Origin: Arthrobacter sp. U41
GTDB lineage: Bacteria; Actinomycetota; Actinomycetes; Actinomycetales; Micrococcaceae
Length of the DNA stretch: 64,000 nt
Direction: 5' to 3'
Assembly: GCF_001750145.1 (NCBI RefSeq)
Contig: NZ_CP015732.1
Span: forward strand, 1,178,001 to 1,242,000
The notes under the pieces were generated by a model that did not search any database, had not been told where the DNA came from, and saw only the letters and a list, made by a program, of their open reading frames with translations. Of the stretch, positions 57,358 to 64,000 are shown piece by piece. Made by a program: the position numbers and the translations under genes. Each line of letters starts with the position of its first letter. Positions within the stretch are counted from its first letter, which is position 1.

Positions 57358-59313
57358 TTAGCCGTCCTTATCGCTCTTCGTGGGCGTAGGGGTCGGCGTG
57401 GGGGTGGGAGTCGGTGTCGGCGGGGGCGGTGGAGCCTTGGCCACTGTGACCGTGACCGTCTTGCCCTGTTCCACCAGGGCATCCGCGGCGTCAGCCTGAC
57501 CGGTGACCTTTCCAGGCTCCACCTGGGTGTTTTCGACTTCCGTGGCGTTTATGCCGAGGCCGAGCGCTTTCAGGGCGGCCTCAGCCTCGGCCAGCGGAAG
57601 CCCGACGAGCTGGGGAACCACCACCTTGCCGGTGGAGACGATGATTTCCACCGTGCTGCCCGCTGCCACGTTTTGGCCCGGCGCAGGGTTGGTCGTGATC
57701 ACGATGCCGGCCGGGACCGTGGGGCTGTTGGCCATGGTGGTGCCGGGAGCCCCGGCGAGACCCTTCTGGCGCAGGACATCGCGGGCCGCGGCCTCCGTGC
57801 GCCCGGGCAGGTCCGCGGGGATGGTGATGACGCTCGGGCCCTCGGAGATGTTGAGCGTGATGTCCGAATTCGGGTCCAGTGAGGTCCCGGTAGCCGGGAC
57901 GGTTCCGACGGCGAGGCCCTTGGCGATCGTCTCGTGCCGCATACGGCTGAGCTGGGGTTTCAGGCCGGCGTTGTAGAGCTTCTGGAGGGCTTCGGTCTCG
58001 GTCAGCGAAGTCACGGAAGGCACCAGGACCTTGGCTATGGGAGGCGGCGCCTGGTTCATCATGTTGTAGAGCCACAGACCGCCGCCGGCCAACACCAGCA
58101 CCGTGACAATGACCAGCGCCGTGATCCACGTCCGGCGGCGCGACTTTTGCCGCGCGGTGTGCTCGCGTCCGGGAGGCAGGACCAGCGGCAGGCTGCCGGT
58201 GTCTTCGGCGCCGTAGGCCACACCTTGCGCCATCAGGGCGTTCTCGTCCCCGGATTCGGTCTCCTGCACCGGACGGAGCCGGCCTGTGGGGGCCTCATCG
58301 AGGAACTTCGCACCGGTCACGGGGAAGGCGGCCGTGGCCGCGTTGTCCGGCGTCGGTATCGTGTTATGGGGGTCAGTGGCAGCTTCGCTCGCCGCCGGAG
58401 CGGCGACGCCGACTCCGCTCCGCGCGGCCCGCAGGGCGCGGCGGAATGCGGCGGCATCCTGGAAGCGGTCCGCACGGTTCTTCTGCAGCGCCTTCATCAG
58501 AACGCTGTCCAGTGCCTCCGAGACGTCAGGATTCAAGCTGCTGGCCAGTTCGGGGATTTCGCGCACGTGCTGGTAGGCCACGGAAACGGGGCTGTCACCG
58601 ATGAAGGGCGGGCGCCCGGTCAGCATCTCATACAGGAGGCAGCCTGCGGAGTAGAGGTCGCTGCGGGCGTCCACGGTCTCGCCGCGGGCCTGCTCCGGGG
58701 AAAGGTACTGGGCGGTCCCCACCACGGCCTGCGTCTGGGTCATGGTCGCTGCCGAGTCGGCCATGGCGCGGGCAATCCCGAAGTCCATGACCTTCACACT
58801 GTCGGTTTCCGGGCAGAACATCACATTGGCGGGTTTGATGTCGCGGTGCACGATCCCGGCCTTGTGGCTGTAGTCCAGAGCGGCGAGGACACCCAGGGTG
58901 AAATCGATCGCATGATCGATGCTGACTTCCTTGGCGCGAAGCAGATCCCGGATCGTTCTCCCGGAGACAAACTCCATCACGATGTACGGCACCCGAACGG
59001 TGTCCTCGTGGTCGCCGGGGACCGGGTGGTCACCGGTGTCATAGATGGCAACGATAGAGGGATGGTTCAGGGCGGCTACCGCCTGCGCCTCACGTTTGAA
59101 CCGGGCCTGGAACTGCGGGTCCCGGGCCAGGTCCGGGCGCAACAGTTTGACAGCCACGGTGCGTCCCAGCCGGGTGTCGGTGCCGCGGAACACGTCGGCC
59201 ATGCCGCCGCGGCCGATCAGCTCACCCAGCTCATAGCGTCCGCTGAGGACGCGCTGCGTGTTCACGGGGCCGCGGTCCTCCCGGTGCGATGGGGTGCGGG
59301 GTGAATCGGGCAT
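57358..59313 (-). CDS. pknB: Ser/Thr protein kinase PknB with PASTA domains
   Basis: This 651-residue receptor kinase has a cytoplasmic kinase domain (about 25-290: GRGGMADVFRG, VAVKLLRP, HRDIKPANVMF, MDFGIARAMAD, GTAQYLSPEQARG), a juxtamembrane region with Thr residues, a membrane helix (WITALVIVTVLVLAGGGLWL) and three extracellular PASTA domains, then a tail of repeated PTPTPT. It senses muropeptides or lipid II and controls cell growth and division. It is immediately downstream of the second kinase (six-base gap) in the pbpA-rodA operon. Confidence 0.95.
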   Translation of the reverse strand: MPDSPRTPSHREDRGPVNTQRVLSGRYELGELIGRGGMADVFRGTDTRLGRTVAVKLLRPDLARDPQFQARFKREAQAVAALNHPSIVAIYDTGDHPVPGDHEDTVRVPYIVMEFVSGRTIRDLLRAKEVSIDHAIDFTLGVLAALDYSHKAGIVHRDIKPANVMFCPETDSVKVMDFGIARAMADSAATMTQTQAVVGTAQYLSPEQARGETVDARSDLYSAGCLLYEMLTGRPPFIGDSPVSVAYQHVREIPELASSLNPDVSEALDSVLMKALQKNRADRFQDAAAFRRALRAARSGVGVAAPAASEAATDPHNTIPTPDNAATAAFPVTGAKFLDEAPTGRLRPVQETESGDENALMAQGVAYGAEDTGSLPLVLPPGREHTARQKSRRRTWITALVIVTVLVLAGGGLWLYNMMNQAPPPIAKVLVPSVTSLTETEALQKLYNAGLKPQLSRMRHETIAKGLAVGTVPATGTSLDPNSDITLNISEGPSVITIPADLPGRTEAAARDVLRQKGLAGAPGTTMANSPTVPAGIVITTNPAPGQNVAAGSTVEIIVSTGKVVVPQLVGLPLAEAEAALKALGLGINATEVENTQVEPGKVTGQADAADALVEQGKTVTVTVAKAPPPPPTPTPTPTPTPTPTKSDKDG

Positions 59314-59319
59314 GGTGGC

Positions 59320-61149
59320 CTACGTTCCCGTCGGGGTCGGCGTTGATTCCGCGGTCGCGGCCGGGGCCTTGGCAAGATGGTAGGTCACGAGGGAACCCGC
59401 GGCCACCTTGCTGCCGGAAGCGGGCTCGGAGCTGACAAAGGTGCCCGGTTCCTCGTTTTTGCTGGTCGGATTGACATCGGCCCCCTTCGCCCAGCGCAGG
59501 CCAGCATTCACGATGGCCTGCTGGACGGCAGCTTCGCTTGCACCGGACTGCAGCGTCGGGACCGAGACGGACTCCGGGGCCTTAGTGGGCTCCGGCCCCT
59601 TGGAGTACGTCACGGTGATGGTCTCGCCCCGTTCAACCGGGCCCGAGGGGTTGATGTCGAGGACCGTGCCCGCCGCGGAGGGATCAAAAACGGGATCTCC
59701 GCTGACTTTAAGGCCCATGCTGTTCAGCTCCGTGCGGACGACGTCGAACGCCCGGCCCTTGTAGGCGTCCGGGATCAGATTTATCGCAGCCGGTGTTGAC
59801 TGGGTGGGTGTCGGGGAGCTGCTGGTGGGGCTGGCGCTCGTGGCGGTCGGCGAGGCGCTTGTGCTGCTCGGCGCCGCGCTGGTGACGGCGCTGCTGCTCG
59901 CGGGTGACTGCGGGAACAGGATTCCGGCCTGGGTCAGCATGACCCCGACCAGGGAGAACAGGACCAGCAGGATCAAGGCAATCAGCGGCCACGTCCAGGG
60001 GCTGCGGCCGCGGCGTTCTGGCTGGTTGGCCGGCTCGTCGTCGTAGTCGTCGTCCTCCTGGACCCAGTTGCGTTCCGCCGCGAGGGCGTCGGCGCGCGAG
60101 AGGGTGTTGCGGGCGCCGTACGCGCTGGCGGCAGCGGCTCCGGCTGCCAGCCCTGCCGCAGCGCCTGCCCCGGCGCCGACCACCGGCAGTGCCGAGGTGG
60201 CCGACGTCGTACGGTTCGCCGCGCTGATGACACCGGTCGGGGCAGTGTGGATGTCCACCGGAGCCGTGATGGGTCCGGTGGCTGCCTCGAAGAGGAGCAT
60301 GCCCGGAACTGCGGCGTGCGCTGCGGCGATGTCGCCGTTGCGGATGGCTTCGGCGGCCTCGGAGAGTTTAAGCGCGTCGGCCGGGCGGTTCTTGGGGTCC
60401 TTGGCCAGCATGGACATCAGCAGGGCCCGGACCGGCTTCGGCAGGGTTTCCGGCAGCGGTGGCGGGGCGTCGTTGACCTGGGCCAGCGCGATGGCGATCT
60501 GGGACTCGCCGGAGAACGGGCGGTGTCCGGTGAGGCACTCGTAGCCGATCACACCCAGGGCATAGATATCCGAAGCGCCGGTAGCCAACTGGCCGGTGGC
60601 CTGCTCCGGAGCCAGGTACTGGGCGGTTCCCATCACCTGGCCGGTCTGGGTGAGCGGGACCTGGTCCGCAAGGCGGGCAATGCCGAAGTCCGTCACCTTA
60701 ACGCGGCCGTCCGGGGTGATCAGCAGGTTGCCCGGCTTGATGTCGCGGTGGACCAGGCCTTGGGCATGGGCCACCGAGAGGGCACGCGCCGTCTGGGCGA
60801 TCATGGAAAGGGTGCGGTCCGGGGAGAGCACCTGTTCGTGTTCGATGATGCTGCTCAACGGCTGGCCCGGAACCAGTTCCATCACGAGGTAGGCGGAACC
60901 GTCCTCCTCGCCGTAGTCAAAGACGTTGGCGATTCCCACGTGGTTCAGGAGCGCGGTGTGGCGGGCCTCGGCGCGGAACCGCTGGAGGAAACCGGGATCA
61001 CCCGTGTACTCCTCCTTGAGCACCTTGATGGCCACGATCCGGCCAAGGATGAGGTCTTTGGCTTTCCAGACTTCCCCCATGCCACCGATCGCAATACGTG
61101 TGGTCAGCTGGAACCTGCCGCCGAGGGTGGTTCCTGATGAAGGCCTCAC
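59320..61149 (-). CDS. pknA: Ser/Thr protein kinase (PknA position) with PASTA domains
   Basis: This 609-residue kinase has the domain order of a receptor kinase: kinase (about 10-275: [41 protein letters not shown]), a linker rich in Ala and Gly, a membrane helix ([20 protein letters not shown]), a Ser/Thr-rich stretch and two PASTA repeats. PknA of Mycobacterium has no PASTA repeats, so this orthologue by position differs in architecture. The GTG start overlaps the pbpA stop (GTGA). It would phosphorylate cell-division and wall proteins. Confidence 0.9.
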   Translation of the reverse strand: MRPSSGTTLGGRFQLTTRIAIGGMGEVWKAKDLILGRIVAIKVLKEEYTGDPGFLQRFRAEARHTALLNHVGIANVFDYGEEDGSAYLVMELVPGQPLSSIIEHEQVLSPDRTLSMIAQTARALSVAHAQGLVHRDIKPGNLLITPDGRVKVTDFGIARLADQVPLTQTGQVMGTAQYLAPEQATGQLATGASDIYALGVIGYECLTGHRPFSGESQIAIALAQVNDAPPPLPETLPKPVRALLMSMLAKDPKNRPADALKLSEAAEAIRNGDIAAAHAAVPGMLLFEAATGPITAPVDIHTAPTGVISAANRTTSATSALPVVGAGAGAAAGLAAGAAAASAYGARNTLSRADALAAERNWVQEDDDYDDEPANQPERRGRSPWTWPLIALILLVLFSLVGVMLTQAGILFPQSPASSSAVTSAAPSSTSASPTATSASPTSSSPTPTQSTPAAINLIPDAYKGRAFDVVRTELNSMGLKVSGDPVFDPSAAGTVLDINPSGPVERGETITVTYSKGPEPTKAPESVSVPTLQSGASEAAVQQAIVNAGLRWAKGADVNPTSKNEEPGTFVSSEPASGSKVAAGSLVTYHLAKAPAATAESTPTPTGT

Positions 61150-62603
61150 TTATTCAACACCGCCTCAAAAATCTTCTTCGCGTTCGGACTGGTTAGCTGT
61201 GCGCCGGTGGTGATGTCTACGCCTTCCATGACGATTGTGACAGCCACCTGCGGGTCATTCGCCGGGGCAAACCCGGTAAACCATGAGTTGTTCAGGCCGT
61301 CGCCGAGTTCCGCGGTGCCGGTCTTGCCGGCAACCCTGACGCCGGGCACGGCCGCGCCGCGGCCGATGCCCTCACTGACCACGCTGACCATCCACTCGTT
61401 GATCTGCCGGGCAATGTCGGGCGTGGTGGAGGTCTGCAGCACCTGGGGCTTCGGCTCGCTGATCGGCCGCAAGTCCGGGGACCGTACGGCCTTGATCAGG
61501 TTCGGCTGCATCTGCACTCCGCCGTTGGCGATTGCGGCCGTCATCTGGTTGATCTGCAGGGGGGTCGCCCGGACGTCCCGCTGGCCAATCGACGACTGGG
61601 CCAGGCTGGCGTCATCCAGCGGCTCTGTCGGGAAGAAACTCGGGGCCGAGTCCAGTTTCAGCTGGTCGCCGAAATCCTCGCCGAAACCGAACTTCTCCGC
61701 CTGGGCCGCAATGGCCTCCTGCCCCAGGTCCAAAGCGATACTGGCGAAGGGCGTGTTACAGGACTGCTGCAAGGCGAAGGCAAAACTTGCCGTGTCGCGG
61801 GTGTAGCAGTTGCCGCCGGCGTAGTTGGGCAGCTTGTACTGGATGCCGGGGAAGGACATCTCTGCCGGGTTGGGCAGGGTGCTGTCCTTGTTGTACTTTC
61901 CCGAGCTGAGGGCAGCGGCCGTGTCGATGAGCTTGAAGACCGAGCCCGGTGCCAGCAACGCGCCCGTGGGACCGCTGACGTTCTGGTTCAGGTTGATCCC
62001 GGGGACCTTGTTCAGGGCGGCGAAATTGGCGGCCTCTGCCACCGGGTCCTGGGTGGCGATCAGATTGGGGTCATAGGAGGGCTTGGACACCATGGCAATG
62101 ATCGCACCGGTTTTCGGATTGGTCACCACGATCGATCCGCGCCGGCCGGCCGGAATCAGGTCGTAGGCAAGCTTCTGGATCCTCGGATCCAGCGTGAGTT
62201 CCACGGAGGCGCCCTTGGGCTGGTTGCCCAGGAAAAGCTGGCCGACACGGTCCAGGAACTGCTGGTCCGAGCTGCCCGCGAGCTCCTGGTTCATCGCCTT
62301 CTCCAGCCCGGTGACACCGTAGCTCCTGGAGAAATAGCCGGTGATCCCGGCGTAGGGCTCCGGCTGGGTGTAGGTGCGCTGGAACTTGCAGCTTTCTGCG
62401 GCCGCTACGGACTCTGCCACCGGGGTCCCGCCGACGATGATCGCGCCGCGGTCGTTGCAGTAATTCTGCAAGAGGGTGCGCTTGTTCCAGGCATTGGCCT
62501 CCAGCTCGTCCGCGCCGACCACCTGCACGTAGCTGAGGGCCCCGAAGATCAGCACAAACATCGCGATCGCGGCGATCCAGGCATTGCGGATGGCTTGGTT
62601 CAC
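61146..62603 (-). CDS. pbpA: Class B penicillin-binding protein PbpA
   Basis: This 485-residue transpeptidase works with the RodA/FtsW polymerase in wall synthesis. One N-terminal membrane helix ([21 protein letters not shown]) anchors it. The transpeptidase domain has SVFK (Ser near 217), SCN (near 281) and KTGTAELG (near 427). The GTG at 62603 overlaps the rodA stop by four bases. The longer frame upstream lies inside rodA. It belongs to the rodA-pbpA-pknA-pknB operon, read on the minus strand. Confidence 0.95.
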   Translation of the reverse strand: MNQAIRNAWIAAIAMFVLIFGALSYVQVVGADELEANAWNKRTLLQNYCNDRGAIIVGGTPVAESVAAAESCKFQRTYTQPEPYAGITGYFSRSYGVTGLEKAMNQELAGSSDQQFLDRVGQLFLGNQPKGASVELTLDPRIQKLAYDLIPAGRRGSIVVTNPKTGAIIAMVSKPSYDPNLIATQDPVAEAANFAALNKVPGINLNQNVSGPTGALLAPGSVFKLIDTAAALSSGKYNKDSTLPNPAEMSFPGIQYKLPNYAGGNCYTRDTASFAFALQQSCNTPFASIALDLGQEAIAAQAEKFGFGEDFGDQLKLDSAPSFFPTEPLDDASLAQSSIGQRDVRATPLQINQMTAAIANGGVQMQPNLIKAVRSPDLRPISEPKPQVLQTSTTPDIARQINEWMVSVVSEGIGRGAAVPGVRVAGKTGTAELGDGLNNSWFTGFAPANDPQVAVTIVMEGVDITTGAQLTSPNAKKIFEAVLNK

Positions 62604-64000
62604 AGCGTCACCGACTCGGTCGGGGCGTCCGGACTGTTCCGTCCAGTGCCGGGCACGGCGGCCGGCTTCGAAGGCATGGCAGGAGTTACTTTCTGTGGGT
62701 CGGGTTCTCCACCCGGGGCCAGCGGTGTTGTGTCCACCGGGCCGCGGGCCGTGTGCGAGATCATCAGCAGGAGTCCGACGATGATCCAGTTGGCCAGCAG
62801 CGAGGAGCCGCCCGCGGCCAGGAACGGGGTGGTGAGGCCGGTGAGCGGAATAAGCCTGGTGACGCCGCCGATGACGACAAAGCACTGCAGTGCAATCGCG
62901 AAGGAGAGCCCGGTGGCCAGCAGTTTCCCAAACGCATCCCGCGTGCCGAGCGCCGCACGGAAGCCGCGGGTGAAGAGCAGAAGGTACATCAGGACGATCG
63001 CGAAGAGACCAATCAGCCCCAGTTCCTCACCGAAGGAGGCGATGATCATGTCGCTGTTGGCGAAGGGAACCAGATTGGGGCGTCCCTGGCCGAGGCCGGT
63101 TCCCACGAGGCCACCGTTGGCCATGCCAAACAGTCCTTCGACGATCTGCAGGCTGCCGCCGAAGGCCCGTCCGTAGACCTCGTCGGTGAAGGCGTTAATC
63201 CAGCCGTCAATCCGCAGGCCCACGTGGGAGAAGACCCGGGAGGCGACGAACCCGCCGGCGGCGATGAGGACGACGCCGATAATCACCCAGCTGATGCGGC
63301 TGGTGGCGACGTAGATCATCACAAGGAAGAGGCCGAAGAACAGGATTGAGGATCCCAGGTCGCGCTGGAAGATCAGCACGCCGATGCTCACGAGCCAGGC
63401 GGCGAGCATCGGACCCATGTCCTTGAACCGCGGGAATTGGAGGGGCCCGATTTTCCGGCCGGCCAGGAGGATGAGATCGCGGTTGGACGAAAGATACCCG
63501 GCAAAGAATATAGCGAGTGTGATCTTGGCGATTTCACCGGGCTGGAAGGTCATCGACCCGAATTTGATCCAGACCCGAGCGCCCAAAATTTCCCCGGCCG
63601 AGATACCGGGAACCAGTGGCAGGATCAGAAGCACTGCACTGACGGCCAGGGAGATGTAGGTGAAACGGCGGAGGATCCGGTGGTCCTTGAGGAACCAGAT
63701 CACGGCAATCGAAACAGCCATGGCCACCAGGGTCCAGCGCAGCTGGTTGTTACCGGTGTCTTCCCCCACACGGTCCAGCCGGTGGATCATGGCGAGTCCC
63801 AGACCGTTCAGGGCCACCACGAGCGGAAGCATTACCGGGTCGGCATATTTCGCCCGGATGCGAAGCACAACGTGGAATGCGAGGGCGGCGGCGGCCAGCA
63901 GGCTCGACTGGAACCAGAAGTCTGCATCGAAAGCCTTCTGCTGGTCCACGCCGACCAGGGCGTTCGCACCAATGCCGACGGCAAGAGCCAGCACCAGCAG
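62600..64000 (-). CDS. rodA: FtsW/RodA/SpoVE-family glycosyltransferase (5' end cut)
   Basis: This SEDS-family peptidoglycan polymerase lacks its N-terminus because the frame is open to the window edge. At least 464 residues remain, with about twelve membrane helices. Family landmarks are GARVWIKFGSMTFQPGEIAK, then FQRDLGSSILFFGLFLVM, and ANGGLVGTGLGQGRP. The C-terminal tail is cytoplasmic and Pro-rich. It partners PbpA. The exact start lies beyond position 64000. Confidence 0.93.
   Translation of the reverse strand: MLVLALAVGIGANALVGVDQQKAFDADFWFQSSLLAAAALAFHVVLRIRAKYADPVMLPLVVALNGLGLAMIHRLDRVGEDTGNNQLRWTLVAMAVSIAVIWFLKDHRILRRFTYISLAVSAVLLILPLVPGISAGEILGARVWIKFGSMTFQPGEIAKITLAIFFAGYLSSNRDLILLAGRKIGPLQFPRFKDMGPMLAAWLVSIGVLIFQRDLGSSILFFGLFLVMIYVATSRISWVIIGVVLIAAGGFVASRVFSHVGLRIDGWINAFTDEVYGRAFGGSLQIVEGLFGMANGGLVGTGLGQGRPNLVPFANSDMIIASFGEELGLIGLFAIVLMYLLLFTRGFRAALGTRDAFGKLLATGLSFAIALQCFVVIGGVTRLIPLTGLTTPFLAAGGSSLLANWIIVGLLLMISHTARGPVDTTPLAPGGEPDPQKVTPAMPSKPAAVPGTGRNSPDAPTESVTL

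Overview
The window is about 64% GC and carries the chromosome-origin neighbourhood of a high-GC actinobacterium: rpmH-dnaA-dnaN-gnd-recF-dciA-gyrB-gyrA, with trxBA, parAB and the crgA/pknAB/pbpA/rodA cell-wall cluster. Gene order, the short-form Gnd, the DLW-39 small gene between tRNA-Ile and tRNA-Ala, and many GTG starts point to the Micrococcaceae, most likely Arthrobacter in the broad sense. The genus is an inference from gene content and order; no database search was possible.

Layout. 45-8331: a PAP2 phosphatase, a DeoR-regulated MFS transporter, and a lactate module (lctP-dld on the minus strand, divergent lldR-type regulator, a consensus operator between them). 8332-14213: an ABC-F ATPase, a lipoprotein-type penicillin-binding protein, and a NarL/DesK-type two-component pair. 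14270-20191: a phytoene-dehydrogenase-like oxidoreductase, a GT87 glycosyltransferase, a roughly 1-kb spacer with two very short reading frames that have strong ribosome-binding sites, a histidine phosphatase and a CCA-adding enzyme. 20363-26333: a NUDIX hydrolase, MurJ, a membrane protein with a truncated kinase-like domain, and trxB-trxA behind a sequence that fits a SigR/SigH-type promoter.

26413-30728 is a gene-poor stretch of 4.3 kb with eight parS sites (a ninth lies inside parA), internal DnaA boxes and small tandem repeats. I read it as the centromere. parB and parA follow, then rsmG-jag-yidC-yidD-rnpA-rpmH, all on the minus strand. dnaA and the replication genes run on the plus strand. 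DnaA-box arrays flank dnaA on both sides, and the dnaA-dnaN array ends in an AT-rich stretch, so this is the presumed oriC.

48763-54312 carries two tRNAs, a cupin, a DMT transporter, a GT2 glycosyltransferase, a repeat-rich membrane protein, a cyclophilin and a rhomboid protease. The gene-free interval 54313-55470 holds a second DnaA-box array about 16.5 kb from oriC: five perfect boxes plus many one-mismatch boxes, interleaved with AT-rich motifs, one of which shares an exact 13-mer with the AT-rich part of oriC. It is the most unusual non-coding signal in the window. The right end carries tag, crgA, pabA, two PASTA kinases, pbpA and a rodA/ftsW gene cut by the window edge.

Most of the window is standard actinobacterial core genome. 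The points most worth following up are the distal DnaA-box array, the parS-rich centromere with its own DnaA boxes, the two short ORFs at 17.3-18.0 kb, the C-lobe-less kinase-like protein next to murJ, and the long hairpin elements in convergent or gene-end spacers.
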